Below, in pieces: positions 23,305-32,755 of a stretch of DNA of 64,000 nt. The first letter of the stretch is position 1; each line of letters begins with the position of its first letter. The translations under genes and the position numbers were made by a program. A model generated the notes under the pieces. The model ran no database searches and was not told the origin of the DNA. It saw nothing but the letters and a program-made list of their open reading frames with translations. This DNA is from Paracoccus alcaliphilus. Its GTDB lineage: Bacteria > Pseudomonadota > Alphaproteobacteria > Rhodobacterales > Rhodobacteraceae. The stretch lies in assembly GCF_028553725.1 (NCBI RefSeq), contig NZ_CP067124.1, positions 3,296,001-3,360,000 of the forward strand. The letters are read 5' to 3'.

Positions 23305-24560
23305 TCCTCGGCCTCCGCTTTTTCCTCTGGTGCCCGCAGCATGTGGTTTTCGATCTTCTGCATGGCCTCGCGCAGATCATCGAATTCCACATCCACATAG
23401 TCCGCGGTCACATCGTTGCCGCTGATGTGGTTGGTCAGACGCTTCACCTTGTAGGACGATATGTCCAGCTTGCTGGCGATGCTGGCGAAGGTGCGGCGCA
23501 GGTCATGGGCCGTCACCCATAACCCGGTGGCCGTCTCCAGTCGCTTCAATGCCGGCCGCAAGCTGAACGGCAAGGTGCCATCGGCCGCGCTGAAAACGAA
23601 CTCGGCCCCAGCCCGCTTCTGGCGGTCCTTCAGCAGCGCCCTAAGCTGCGACGGCAAGGGCAATTCGTGATCCAGCCGGTTCTTGGTATCGGGGAACGTC
23701 ACCTTGTCCTGTCGGAAATCCACGGCCGACCATCGCAAGGGCTCGTATCCGTCCGGTTTCGAGCCCAGCAACTCGCCGATGCGCGCGCCGGTCAGCAGCA
23801 TGAACAGCAGCGCGTCGCGCATCTCTGATCCATGCGCCATGTCGTCCAGGCCGGTTTTCACGGCCTCGACCCACTCGGGAATGATCCGATCGGGGATGCG
23901 GCCCTTGGCCGGGCGCACATCGGCCCATTGGTTCGTCCGGTTCAACCGCGTGACCGGGTTGGTCTTGACGATCGGCGCCGCGCCTTCGTCGGTATCTGCG
24001 ATCAGGTTGTTGATGGCCGCGCGGAAATACCGGAATGCCAGATTGGCCTGTGCCGGGCTGTCCTTGGCAATTTCCGCATGCCGTTCCTTCACCATGCTTT
24101 CGGTGATGTCGGTGACGGGCCGGGCCATCCAGTCGGGAAACTTGCGCTGCATAACCACGCGGATGTCGCGCTGCGTGCGGGCCTTCTTCAGCGCGCCCTT
24201 GCCGACCCCCTTCTTTTTCGGGGCGGCGATATAGGCCTCCATCGCTTCCGCCAGCGTGGTGGCCGCTCGGGCCTTGGCATCCCGCGCCTGCACCGGGTCC
24301 ACTCCTTCCGCGAACTCGGCCGCCAGCACCGTGGCCTTCTTGCGGGCCGCCTCGGCGCTCATGTCGTCGGCCCGGCCGATCGTGACGCGGCGGGTCTTCG
24401 CCCCTGCCCTGCGCTGCATGATATACGCCTTCACGCCGCCCGGCGCGACGCGCAGACCGAAGCCGCGAATTTCGGTATCCCAGACCAGCACCTGCCGGGC
24501 GCCGTCCGCCTCGATCGCGGCCACGCTGGCCTTGGTCAGCTTCATTCTGTTTTGGCTCAT
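23301..24560 (-). CDS. int: Tyrosine site-specific integrase (P4/DUF4102 type)
   Basis: 419 aa. An N-terminal arm-binding domain (LVWDTEIRGFGLRVAPGGVK) is followed by a SAM-like core-binding domain and the catalytic domain with GARIGELL (Arg), HDLRRTFAS (His-x-x-Arg) and ISGNDVTADYVDV (Tyr nucleophile). P4-type integrases use tRNA 3' ends. The gene lies 145 bp inside attR and reads away from it. Arm-site repeats (24572-24590) lie directly before its start, so it is likely autoregulated. It would recombine the 60-bp tRNA-Tyr core. Confidence 0.95.
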   Translation of the reverse strand: MSQNRMKLTKASVAAIEADGARQVLVWDTEIRGFGLRVAPGGVKAYIMQRRAGAKTRRVTIGRADDMSAEAARKKATVLAAEFAEGVDPVQARDAKARAATTLAEAMEAYIAAPKKKGVGKGALKKARTQRDIRVVMQRKFPDWMARPVTDITESMVKERHAEIAKDSPAQANLAFRYFRAAINNLIADTDEGAAPIVKTNPVTRLNRTNQWADVRPAKGRIPDRIIPEWVEAVKTGLDDMAHGSEMRDALLFMLLTGARIGELLGSKPDGYEPLRWSAVDFRQDKVTFPDTKNRLDHELPLPSQLRALLKDRQKRAGAEFVFSAADGTLPFSLRPALKRLETATGLWVTAHDLRRTFASIASKLDISSYKVKRLTNHISGNDVTADYVDVEFDDLREAMQKIENHMLRAPEEKAEAEE

Positions 24561-24571
24561 GCCGCCCCGCG

Positions 24572-24590
24572 TGTAAGCAATTTGTAAGCA
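24572..24590 (+). promoter_or_regulatory. Putative integrase arm-type sites, right end
   Basis: TGTAAGCA at 24572-24579 and 24583-24590, 11 bp apart, match the left-end pair with two mismatches over 26 bp. An inverted TGCTTACA lies at 24663-24670, between this pair and the attR core. The pair begins 11 bp upstream of the integrase start codon. Confidence 0.6.
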
Positions 24591-24705
24591 CGATGCAGAG
24601 AAACAGCGCGTGCTGATGGCTGATACTTAGAACAAAAACAGACGCAATATCAAGATAATAAGTGCTTACACGGCGCCCAAAGTAAGCTTGAGAAGCCATA
24701 GAAAA

Positions 24706-24765
24706 CGGACTGTAACTCCGCCGGGGAGACCCATGCCTGGTTCGATTCCAGGGTCGCCCACCATT
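24706..24765. repeat. attR core (60-bp direct repeat, right copy)
   Basis: Identical to 6543-6602. It is only the 3' part of tRNA-Tyr (58 nt) plus TT, and lacks the acceptor and D-arm 5' half, so it cannot form a tRNA. Confidence 0.95.
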
Positions 24766-24828
24766 TTCCCTAAAATCAAGTACTTAGATACTGCTTTCGC
24801 TTGGTGCGCCACACAAGTGAGCCACAAC

Positions 24829-25807
24829 ATGCGCATTACAGCGTATCTCAGCCGATCCCGGCACAGGGTGTTTTACTTCCGCTGGCCGATTCCTGCCTGC
24901 CTGCATCCTGACCAGAAGTGCAGCCATGTTCGGCTGTCCCTACGAACAAGATGCCCGGCCACCGCACAGCGGCTATCCCGTGCATTGGTGCTAGCTGGAC
25001 AATCCGGCGTGACTTCGGCAATTGCTAAGAACATGCGATACGCAGAGATCAGGCAGCACGTGCTGGAGCATTTCAGGGGAATGCTGGAACGGTTCAAGGA
25101 CGGCATTGCCGATGCCGGGCCGATAGAGGCAATGCGGCTGGATGCGCTCAAGGCGTCGCAGAGCCTCGCAGACGTCGATACCGATAGCTGGGCTGGGTTG
25201 GTGCATCCTGACGGGGCAGACGGCCTGCTGCGCGAGTTCTGCGCCTTGCGGGGCATCCCCGAGGATGATCTATCCGCAGACAATCGAGCTTGGCTGCTGG
25301 ACGCTATGCGGCAAGGCCATCAGGCATTTGCTGATCGCGCCTTGGGGCATGTGGATACGCTCAACAGGTTCGATCTGGATATGCCGCCCCCGGATGCCGC
25401 CCATAGCAATGCTGATCCCGCCCCGGCAGTAGACAGCGCCAGTTATCACGATGTGCAAGACCAGTATTTCACGGAACTGGACAGGACGGGGCAGCTTGCT
25501 GCCAAGACAATGGCCTCCAAGCGCGAAGCACTCGCACTGCTGGGTGAGATCACAGACCACAAGCCCATCGCGGCCATGACCAAGGCTGACGCACGGCAGG
25601 TTAAAGATATCCTGCTGCGATACCCGAAGAACCGGAACAAGCTAGCTGCTACCAAGGACAAACCCCTGTCCGAGATACTGGACTTACCCGGCATTGAGAC
25701 TATCGCACCCCGCACGGTGAATGCGAGTATCAGCAGCCTACAGACATTCTTTGGTTGGGCGGTATCGAACGGCCATGCTTCCGAGAACATCTTTGACGGC
25801 ACCAGAG
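24829..25807 (+). pseudogene. Truncated second tyrosine integrase
   Basis: About 326 codons from the ATG at 24829 to the IS edge. The N-terminus (MRITAYLSRSRHRVFYFRWP IP) is the DUF6538-type start of long integrases. A core-binding domain follows (SASYHDVQDQYFTELDRTG, PRTVNASISSLQTFFGWAVS NGHASENIFDG). The catalytic domain with Arg/His/Tyr is missing because an insertion sequence begins at 25808. It starts 64 bp right of attR and reads rightward, so it is the left end of an older island in the same tRNA. Not functional. Confidence 0.85.
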
Positions 25808-26857
25808 GACTCTGTTGCACAAATCGGGTGATGGCCGAGGTTCCCCCTTCCCCGGACGGACTTATCCCACAGCTTCCGTGACGGGTATGCCGAGCGCGGT
25901 GTAACCGTTCAGGACAGCGATACGGACCTGGAGTTCGGCGACCTGGCGGTCGAAGTCCCGCGCCATGAGGCGCTGGCCCAGCAGTTTCACACAATGCATC
26001 TTTGTTTCGATGCGGCTTCGGCGGTGATATCCGCTCCATCGTCGCCAGAGGGTGCGCCCCAGATATTTCGCGGCGCGAAGGGCTTCGTTTCGGGCCATGG
26101 CTCCGGCTGTGATAGCTTTCCAGGGCTTCGCGTTCTTGCGGGGCGGGATGACGGCATGAGCGCTGCGGTCGGCGATCGCATCGTGGCATTTACGCGTGTC
26201 GTAAGCGCCGTCGGCGGTGACGCTGCCGATCTCCTGGTCCTCCGGGATTTGACTGAGAAGATCGGGCAGAACGGGCGCATCACCGATGTGGCTCCCGGTG
26301 ACCTCGACAGCCCTGACCTCCAGCGTTTGCTCGTCGATCCCGAGATGAATCTTGCGCCAGACACGCCGCTTCGGGCCACCGTGCTTGCGCGCATGCCACT
26401 CGCCTTCGCCCTCGACCTTGATGCCGGTGCTGTCTATCAGCAGGTGCAACGGCCCTTTGGAACCACGATACGGGATGTTCACGGCGAGGGTCTTCTGACG
26501 GCGGGACAGCGTGCTGAAATCCGGCACTGCCCAGTTCAGGCCGACCAGCTGCAGCAAGCTCTCGACGAACCCGGTCGTCTGCCGCAAGGCCATGCCGAAC
26601 AACACCTTCATCGACAGGCACGTCTGGATCGCGGCATCGCTGTAGCTCTGCTGGCGGCCACGCCTGCCTGACGGCGCGGCATCCCAACTCATCTCGGGGT
26701 CAAACCAGATCGTCAGCGAGCCGCGGCGCTTGAGCGCTTCGTTATAGGCTGGCCAGTTCCTGGTCTTGTAGGTCGGGGGCTTGGGTCTGCTCATGAATCA
26801 CAGCTACCACACTGGATTCACAAGATGAATCCCTCACGGGATTTGTGCAACAGAGCC
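25808..26857. mobile_element. IS5-family insertion sequence, IS903-like, 1050 bp
   Basis: Terminal inverted repeats of 18 bp: left GACTCTGTTGCACAAATC and right (inverted) GGCTCTGTTGCACAAATC, one mismatch. Length, single transposase and end sequence resemble the IS903 group. That group makes 9-bp target duplications, but the flanks here (GCACCAGAG left, TCATAGGTC right) differ. The right flank was therefore replaced by a deletion or by recombination between IS copies. Confidence 0.88.
25862..26794 (-). CDS. IS5-family DDE transposase
   Basis: 310 aa, intact. DDE residues are in LLIDSTGIKV (Asp), TADGAYDTRKCH (Asp) and HRRSRIETKMHCVKLLG (Glu with the YREK-like R-x3-E-x6-K). The N-terminus SRPKPPTYKTRNWPAYNEAL is typical of the IS903/IS5 group. 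It reads leftward in the element and spans nearly all of it. It cuts and pastes the IS that interrupts the second integrase. Confidence 0.95.
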   Translation of the reverse strand: MSRPKPPTYKTRNWPAYNEALKRRGSLTIWFDPEMSWDAAPSGRRGRQQSYSDAAIQTCLSMKVLFGMALRQTTGFVESLLQLVGLNWAVPDFSTLSRRQKTLAVNIPYRGSKGPLHLLIDSTGIKVEGEGEWHARKHGGPKRRVWRKIHLGIDEQTLEVRAVEVTGSHIGDAPVLPDLLSQIPEDQEIGSVTADGAYDTRKCHDAIADRSAHAVIPPRKNAKPWKAITAGAMARNEALRAAKYLGRTLWRRWSGYHRRSRIETKMHCVKLLGQRLMARDFDRQVAELQVRIAVLNGYTALGIPVTEAVG

Positions 26858-27034
26858 TCATAGGTCGCTGAAAAGCGGAATCCATTTTGTCAACATAGCT
26901 TAAGCCGGCTTGCCCACCATGCGGCAAGAAAACCAATCCTGCAGGGCGAAGCGGAAACGGCCTGAAATTCGGCCGTTTCGCGGAACTCGGATATCATTCA
27001 GCCGATCACCCACGGAAGCCGGGGACGTGCCCTC

Positions 27035-28645
27035 TCATCCGCGCAACAGCCGGAACCTGCGGGCCAGCTCCCTTGTCGAGGCGTCATGTCCTACTGCGTC
27101 CTCACCCTTCAGCAGGGGCTCGACCTTCAGGGCCAGTTCCTTGCCCAGTTCCACCCCCCATTGGTCGAAACTGTTGATCCCCAGAATCACACCCTCGACA
27201 AAGACCCGATGCTCGTACAGCGCCACGATCTGCCCCAGCGCAAACGGCGTCAGCCGCTCGATCAGCAATGTGGTCGAGGGGCGGTTGCCGGGAAAGACCC
27301 GGTGGCGGGCCTGCCGCTCCAGCTCGGCCCCCTCCAGCCCCTTCGCCGCCATCAGCGCGCGGGCCTCGTCCAGCGAGCGGCCGCGCATCAGCGCCTCGGA
27401 CTGCGCAAGGCAATTCGCGGCCAGCAGGATATGGTGATGGTCCAGCGCGTCCTCGTGCCCGCGCGCGGCAAGGATGAATTCGCAGGGGACCGGGGTCGTG
27501 CCCTGATGGATCAGCTGATAAAAGGCGTGCTGGCCGTTGGTGCCCGGCTCTCCCCAGACCACCGGGCCTGAAGGCAGGGTCAGATCGCTGCCGTCCATCG
27601 CCACCCGCTTGCCGTTCGATTCCATCTCGAGCTGTTGCAGATAGGCGGGCAGACGCAGCAGGCGGTTGTCATAGGGCAGCACGGCGCGGGTCGGGTATCC
27701 GCAGATCTGGTGGTGCCAGATGCCCACCAGCGCCAGCAGCACTGGCAGGTTTTCCGCCAGCGGCGCGCTGCGGAAATGCGCGTCCATCGCGGCACCCCCG
27801 GCAAGGAATTCGTCGAAGCGTTCCGGCCCGATGGCCAGCATCAGCGACAGCCCGATCGGGCCCCAGACCGAATAACGCCCGCCGACCCAATCCTCGAAAC
27901 CGAAAACGCGCGAGGGGTCGATGCCGAAATCAGCCGTCCTGTCCAGCGCCGAGGACAGTGCCACGAATTGTGCCGCCGGGTCAGTGACGGACCCGGCCAT
28001 CCAGTCGCGCGCGGTCGCGGCATTGGTCATCGTCTCGATGGTGGTGAAGGTTTTCGAGGCCACGATGACCAGCGTCGTGGCCGGGTCCAGCCCCTTCAGC
28101 TTGTCATGGATGTCGGCGCCGTCCACGTTCGACACGAAATGGCACCGCGGCCCGTCATGGTAGGGCGCCATCGCCAGCACCGCCATATAGGGGCCAAGGT
28201 CCGATCCGCCGATGCCGATATTGACCACATCGGTGATCCGCCCGCCCTGCCCCGCAAAGCGGCCCTCTCGCAGATCGCGGGCAAAAGCCGCCATGCGGTC
28301 ATGGGTCGCGCGCACACCCCCGATCACGTCCTGACCATCGACCTGAACCGACGCCGACAGATTGCGCAGCGCGGTATGCAGCACGGCGCGGCCCTCGGTC
28401 TCGTTGATCTTCGCGCCGCTGAACATCGCCTCGCGCCGCGCCTCGACCCCGGCGCCAGCGGCCAGTTCCAGCAGCAGATCGCGTGCCCCCGCGTCGATCA
28501 TCGTCTTCGACCAGTCCAGCAGCAACCCATCCGCGCTGGTCGAAAATTCTTCGGCGCGGGACGGGTCGGCCTGAAACAGCGACTCCATTCGCGTCTCGCC
28601 CTGCGCTGCACGGTGATCGGCAAGGCGTTCCCAGATCGTCGTCAT
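27035..28645 (-). CDS. pgi: Glucose-6-phosphate isomerase
   Basis: 536 aa, cytoplasmic; interconverts glucose-6-P and fructose-6-[25 protein letters not shown], the PGI signature [16 protein letters not shown] and [18 protein letters not shown] near the C-terminus are all present. Last gene of the leftward run zwf-pgl-pgi, 42 nt after pgl with GGAAGGA before the ATG. It feeds glucose-6-P to the Entner-Doudoroff and oxidative pentose phosphate routes. Confidence 0.97.
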   Translation of the reverse strand: MTTIWERLADHRAAQGETRMESLFQADPSRAEEFSTSADGLLLDWSKTMIDAGARDLLLELAAGAGVEARREAMFSGAKINETEGRAVLHTALRNLSASVQVDGQDVIGGVRATHDRMAAFARDLREGRFAGQGGRITDVVNIGIGGSDLGPYMAVLAMAPYHDGPRCHFVSNVDGADIHDKLKGLDPATTLVIVASKTFTTIETMTNAATARDWMAGSVTDPAAQFVALSSALDRTADFGIDPSRVFGFEDWVGGRYSVWGPIGLSLMLAIGPERFDEFLAGGAAMDAHFRSAPLAENLPVLLALVGIWHHQICGYPTRAVLPYDNRLLRLPAYLQQLEMESNGKRVAMDGSDLTLPSGPVVWGEPGTNGQHAFYQLIHQGTTPVPCEFILAARGHEDALDHHHILLAANCLAQSEALMRGRSLDEARALMAAKGLEGAELERQARHRVFPGNRPSTTLLIERLTPFALGQIVALYEHRVFVEGVILGINSFDQWGVELGKELALKVEPLLKGEDAVGHDASTRELARRFRLLRG

Positions 28646-28687
28646 GCGATCATCCTTCCTTCGTCAGATGGCACTTGTCGGATGGGC

Positions 28688-29365
28688 CTATTCGGCCCAA
28701 TGCACGGTGGCGGCGTCCAGAAAGGCCCGGATCGGGGCCTCCAGCGGGTCCAGCTTCTGCGCCCGTTCCAGCGCCTCGCGCTTTTCCGGGCCCATGATCA
28801 GCAGATGCAGATGGATCGCCTTCGACAGGACCGGCCGGGTCAGGGTCAGGCGCGGCTCTTCGGCGCCCGGGGCGTGGATCGCCATCAGCGGCGGCGCATC
28901 GCTGGCCAGCGCCTCGGCCAGACGGTCGCCACCCGGAAACAGGCTGGCGGTGTGCATGTCATTGCCCATGCCCAGCAGCGCCACGGTGATCGGCAGATGC
29001 TCTGTGATCCGCTGCGACAGCGCGTCCGCCGCATCCTCGGGCCGCTCATCGCCGGTATAGAGGTCGATATGGCTGGCCGCCGCCGCCCGGTCGCGCAGCA
29101 GATGCCGCCGCAGCAGCCGCCCGTTCGAGCGTTTATGCTCGCCATCGACCCAGCGTTCATCGCCCAGAAAGATCGTCACCCGGTCCCAGTCGATATCCGC
29201 CCCGCTGAGGGTTTCGAAAACCGGAATCGGGCTGGTCCCGCCCGGCACGCAAAGCGAGGCCGTGGGGCTGGTGCGCAGATGCTGTCCCAGCTGCCCCGCG
29301 ATCCGGTCGGCCACCGAAAGGGCCAGCATTTCCCGATCGGGATATTCCTTGAATTCCATGCTCAT
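28688..29365 (-). CDS. pgl: 6-phosphogluconolactonase
   Basis: 225 aa from the ATG at 29365, which overlaps the zwf stop (ATGA) and has GGGAG upstream. PGGTSPIPVFETLS, FLGDERWV and LLGMGNDMHTASLFPG are the DevB/Pgl motifs. It hydrolyses 6-phosphogluconolactone to 6-phosphogluconate, between Zwf and Edd. Operon zwf-pgl-pgi. Longer in-frame starts fall inside zwf. Confidence 0.95.
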   Translation of the reverse strand: MSMEFKEYPDREMLALSVADRIAGQLGQHLRTSPTASLCVPGGTSPIPVFETLSGADIDWDRVTIFLGDERWVDGEHKRSNGRLLRRHLLRDRAAAASHIDLYTGDERPEDAADALSQRITEHLPITVALLGMGNDMHTASLFPGGDRLAEALASDAPPLMAIHAPGAEEPRLTLTRPVLSKAIHLHLLIMGPEKREALERAQKLDPLEAPIRAFLDAATVHWAE

Positions 29366-30813
29366 GCGCGGATCTCCCTCCATCGGCGGTTGTCGCGATG
29401 CATCAGGCGCAGCGCCTCTTCGGGCCCGGAAGAGCCCGCATCGTAAGGTTCGGGGCGCTGTTTGCCCTCTTCCCAGGCGGCGATGATGGGATCGGTCCAG
29501 GCCCATGCGGCCTCGACCTCGTCGCCGCGCATGAACAGGGTCTGGTTGCCCCGGATCACATCCATGATCAGCCGCTCATAGGCGTCCGGCATGTCCTGCC
29601 CATCCGGCCCCAGCGCATCGGCGAATGACATATCCAGCGGCACCTGCACCAGACGCATCCCCCCCGGACCCGGTTCCTTGATCATCACCTTCAGGTTCAT
29701 ACCTTCGTTCGGCTGCAACCGGATGACAAGCTCATTGGCCTTGGGCGTGCCGCTGTCGTCAAAGATCGAATGCGGCGGCTCCTTGAAGGTGATGGCGATC
29801 TCGCTGGTCCGTGCCCGCAGTTTCTTGCCGGTGCGCAGATAGAAGGGCGTGCCCTGCCAGCGCCAGTTGGAAATCCGCACCTTCATCGCGACATAGCTTT
29901 CGGTCCGCGAATGGCCGTCTCCCGCGTCCTGCGGATAGCCCGGCTCGTCCCCGTCGGCCTGATACTGGCCGCGCACGATATCGCCCGGCGCCAGCGGCTC
30001 CAGCGCACGGATCACCTTCAGCTTTTCATCGCGCACGGCGTCGGGATCGAAGTGATAGGGCGGTTCCATCGCGATCAGGCACAGAAGCTGCATCATGTGA
30101 TTCTGCACCATGTCGCGGATCGCGCCGGACTTGTCGTAATAGCTGCCGCGCCCGGCCACGCCCACGGTCTCGGCCACGGTGATCTGCACATGGTCGATGA
30201 ATTGCGCGTTCCACAACGGCTCGAACAGGACATTGGCAAAGCGCACGGCCATCAGGTTCTGGACGGTCTCCTTGCCCAGATAATGGTCGATGCGATAGAT
30301 CTGATGTTCGTCGAAATGCTGCGCCAGCGTCTGGTTCAGGGCCTTGGCGCTGGACAGATCGCGGCCAAAGGGCTTTTCCACCACGATGCGGCTGTCGGCA
30401 TCGGCGATCCCGTGCCCGGCCAGCCGTTCCGCAATATCCCCGAACAGCGCCGGCGCGACCGAGAAATAGAACGCCTGCACCACGCCGCCGCGCATCTTGC
30501 CCTTCAGCGCGGACCAGCCGCCCTCGCCCTGCGCGTCGATCGCGACATAGCTCAGATGGCGCAGGAAATCCTTCAGTTGCGGATCGTCGCGGGCCACGCC
30601 GCCGAATTCCGCAATCGCCGCCGCCGCCATGTCGCGAAAGGCCGCATCATCCTGTTCGGTCCGGGCGGCGCCGATGATCTGTGCCGATTCGGGCACCTGC
30701 CCCGCGACATAGCGTTTGAACAGCCCCGGAAGGATCTTGCGATGCGCCAGATCTCCGGTTGCGCCAAAGATCACAAGGTCGAAATCTTCGACCGGGATCA
30801 CACGAGAGACCAT
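29362..30813 (-). CDS. zwf: Glucose-6-phosphate 1-dehydrogenase
   Basis: 483 aa from the ATG at 30813, preceded by AAGGAGGA. VIFGATGDLAHRKILPGLF is the NADP-binding Rossmann motif; RIDHYLGKETVQN is the active-site signature with the catalytic His region. It oxidises glucose-6-P to the lactone. First gene of zwf-pgl-pgi. An operator with the core shared by edd lies 36 bp upstream of the start (30849-30864). Confidence 0.97.
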   Translation of the reverse strand: MVSRVIPVEDFDLVIFGATGDLAHRKILPGLFKRYVAGQVPESAQIIGAARTEQDDAAFRDMAAAAIAEFGGVARDDPQLKDFLRHLSYVAIDAQGEGGWSALKGKMRGGVVQAFYFSVAPALFGDIAERLAGHGIADADSRIVVEKPFGRDLSSAKALNQTLAQHFDEHQIYRIDHYLGKETVQNLMAVRFANVLFEPLWNAQFIDHVQITVAETVGVAGRGSYYDKSGAIRDMVQNHMMQLLCLIAMEPPYHFDPDAVRDEKLKVIRALEPLAPGDIVRGQYQADGDEPGYPQDAGDGHSRTESYVAMKVRISNWRWQGTPFYLRTGKKLRARTSEIAITFKEPPHSIFDDSGTPKANELVIRLQPNEGMNLKVMIKEPGPGGMRLVQVPLDMSFADALGPDGQDMPDAYERLIMDVIRGNQTLFMRGDEVEAAWAWTDPIIAAWEEGKQRPEPYDAGSSGPEEALRLMHRDNRRWREIRA

Positions 30814-30848
30814 GCTGTCCTCCTTGTCTGCTGGCCCCCGCATATCGT

Positions 30849-30864
30849 TTGTTAGCGATAACAA
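30849..30864 (-). promoter_or_regulatory. Operator of the zwf operon (shared with edd)
   Basis: In gene direction TTGTTATCGCTAACAA, a dyad with core GTTATCGCTAAC that is identical to the one in the edd promoter (32760-32777). The shape fits a LacI-family dyad. It overlaps the expected zwf promoter. Confidence 0.7.
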
Positions 30865-30871
30865 CAAGTCC

Positions 30872-31399
30872 CTACCCCTTCAGCGCGCGCGCCAATCTGG
30901 GCAGTCGCGCCTTTTTCAGCATGCCGGTCAGATCCATCTCGCCGCCCAGCCGCGCCGCCTTGTCACGCGCCTTCTGCGCCGCGTGACGGACGGCTGCCGG
31001 GTCCAGATCCAGCAGGAAAGCATCGGGATGAACCGCCCTCAGCCCCAACCCGGCCATCAGCCCGCGCGGAAAGTCGCGCAGATTGGCGGTGACGATCAGC
31101 CCGGCGCGGCCCGCCAGCGCCGCCTCGACCACATGCGCATCCGCCGGATCGGGCAGATCCAGGCCCAGCACGATGCCCGCCGGATCGACACAGGCATCGG
31201 GAAAACGGTCCTGCAACAGCGCGATCTCGGCCCCCGCGACCGATGCGATATCGGGGCCGGAACGGGCCGCGACATGACGCCACTCGTCCAAAATGCGCGG
31301 CGACCACAGCGGCTGATACACTCCCGCCGCCGCGACATCGGTCAGGATCTCTCGCAGGATGGTTGGGAACAGGACATTGGCGTCCAGAACCGCCCTCAT
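30872..31399 (-). CDS. PIN-domain protein
   Basis: 175 aa from the ATG at 31399, overlapping the rRNA methyltransferase stop (ATGA). [11 protein letters not shown] (Asp6), ILDEWRHVA (Glu39), [14 protein letters not shown] (Asp84/87) and TANLRDF give the acidic PIN nuclease site. No antitoxin-like gene is adjacent, and coupling is to an rRNA modification gene. So it may be an RNA-processing nuclease rather than a VapC toxin; that reading is inference. Confidence 0.85.
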   Translation of the reverse strand: MRAVLDANVLFPTILREILTDVAAAGVYQPLWSPRILDEWRHVAARSGPDIASVAGAEIALLQDRFPDACVDPAGIVLGLDLPDPADAHVVEAALAGRAGLIVTANLRDFPRGLMAGLGLRAVHPDAFLLDLDPAAVRHAAQKARDKAARLGGEMDLTGMLKKARLPRLARALKG

Positions 31400-32592
31400 C
31401 CGTCCAGCCGGAAGAACAGCGCCTTGAGATATCCGGTCTCGGCCAGTTGCGGCAGGGTGGGATGGTCCGGGCCGGCCTGCCCGCTGTGGATCAGCACCCC
31501 GCGCCGCCCGCCACGCCCGATCCCGCGCGCGCTGACGTTGCGGAACGCGCTCAGATCGGCGGAATGGCTGCAACTGCACAGCGCCAGATAGCCCCCCGGC
31601 GCCACCAGCGGCGCGGCCAGCTTTGCCACCCGCTCATAGGCCCGCAACCCCGCCTCCAGTGCCGGTTTCGAAGGCGCGAAAGCAGGCGGATCGCAGACAA
31701 CCAGATCAAAGCGGCGACCCTCGCCCGCCAGTTCCTCCATCGCGCCAAAGGCGTCCGAGCGCATCACCGCCAGTCGCGCGCCCACCCCCATCGCCTGCGC
31801 GCCCCCGGCGGCCAGTTCCAGCGCGGCGGCGCTGCCATCGACACAGGTCGCATGCTCTGCCCCCGCCGCCAGCGCGGCCAGCCCGAAGCCGCCCACATGG
31901 CTGAACACATCCAGCACCCGCGCACCCTTCGCCAGACGCTGCGCAAATGCCTGGTTCGGCCGCTGGTCATAGAACAGCCCGGTTTTCTGCCCACCCATCA
32001 GATCGGCCAGATAGGTCGCGCCATTCATCGCGACCTGCACCGGTCCCGCAGGGGCCTGCCCGCGCAGAACCTCCATCCGCTCGCCCAGCCCTTCCAGCCC
32101 GCGCGCCCGCCCCTGCCCGTTCAGGATCACCGTCCCGACCCCGGTGATATCGGCCAGCGCCCCGGCAATCTCCTCGGCCATTCCATCGGCCCATGCCGCA
32201 TTGGGCTGGATTACGGCCGCATCGCCGAAACGGTCGATCACCAGCCCCGGCAATCCATCCGCCTCGGCATGCACCAGCCGATAGAAGGGCGCATCATACA
32301 GCCGCTGCCGCATCGCCAGCGCCCGCCCGATCCGCGCCCGCAGCCAATCGCCATCAATCCGCGCGCCCTCGTCCATATCCATCATCCGCGCGACGATCTT
32401 CGACAGCGGATTGACCGTGACCAGCCCCAGCGGCCTGCGCTCCGCATCCTCCAGCATGGCGAAACTGCCCGGCGGCAGCCCGCGCGTCCGCCGGTCCAGC
32501 ACCACCTCATCGGCAAAGACCCAGGGAAAGCCGTGACGGATCGCCTGCGGCTTCGATTTCGGACGCAGACGGATAACGGGCAATTCGCTCAT
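31396..32592 (-). CDS. Class I SAM-dependent rRNA methyltransferase, RlmI-like
   Basis: 398 aa. An N-terminal PUA-type domain ([31 protein letters not shown]) and a catalytic Rossmann domain with [20 protein letters not shown] and [19 protein letters not shown] place it in the RlmI/YccW family of cytosine-C5 23S rRNA methyltransferases. The exact target is not determined here. Divergent from edd. Its stop overlaps the PIN-gene start. Confidence 0.88.
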   Translation of the reverse strand: MSELPVIRLRPKSKPQAIRHGFPWVFADEVVLDRRTRGLPPGSFAMLEDAERRPLGLVTVNPLSKIVARMMDMDEGARIDGDWLRARIGRALAMRQRLYDAPFYRLVHAEADGLPGLVIDRFGDAAVIQPNAAWADGMAEEIAGALADITGVGTVILNGQGRARGLEGLGERMEVLRGQAPAGPVQVAMNGATYLADLMGGQKTGLFYDQRPNQAFAQRLAKGARVLDVFSHVGGFGLAALAAGAEHATCVDGSAAALELAAGGAQAMGVGARLAVMRSDAFGAMEELAGEGRRFDLVVCDPPAFAPSKPALEAGLRAYERVAKLAAPLVAPGGYLALCSCSHSADLSAFRNVSARGIGRGGRRGVLIHSGQAGPDHPTLPQLAETGYLKALFFRLDG

Positions 32593-32653
32593 GACAGATT
32601 TCCTTTCCCCGCCGATCTGACACGCCCCCCGCCCGCATACAAGCCACCTGCCC

Positions 32654-32675
32654 CATCTCTGGTGTCCAAATATCC
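32654..32675 (+). repeat. Dispersed intergenic repeat, copy 1
   Basis: CATCTCTGGTGTCCAAATAT plus CC. It shares TGGTGYCMAAATATCC with the copies at 34623-34653 and 52759-52794. Lies in the divergent region between the rRNA methyltransferase gene and edd. Confidence 0.5.
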
Positions 32676-32755
32676 AGCCGACAGGTCAGCCCCCCAAAAC
32701 CCGCCGCCCATTTTCAGCGTCGAACCGGATCACGCCCCAAAACATCAGGGAATGG

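Larger units (their letters stand above)
6543..24765. mobile_element. 18.2-kb tRNA-Tyr integrated island, phage-satellite/phage-plasmid-like
   Basis: Bounded by identical 60-bp direct repeats (6543-6602 and 24706-24765) of the tRNA-Tyr 3' end, with a P4-type integrase next to the right end reading leftward. Arm-type site pairs occur at both inner ends. Gene content is stabilisation and cargo on the left, virion-like and packaging-like genes in the middle, replication and integration on the right. No portal, major capsid, tail or large terminase gene is recognisable in the island. Iterons, a Rep-like primase-helicase and a resolvase with a res-like array argue for a circular replicating stage. 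The boundaries are directly visible; the satellite interpretation is inference. Confidence 0.9.

Noticed and set aside
27635..29446. 603-aa plus-strand frame opposite pgi/pgl
   Set aside because: Antisense to two unmistakable enzymes; amino-acid content typical of GC-rich shadow frames.
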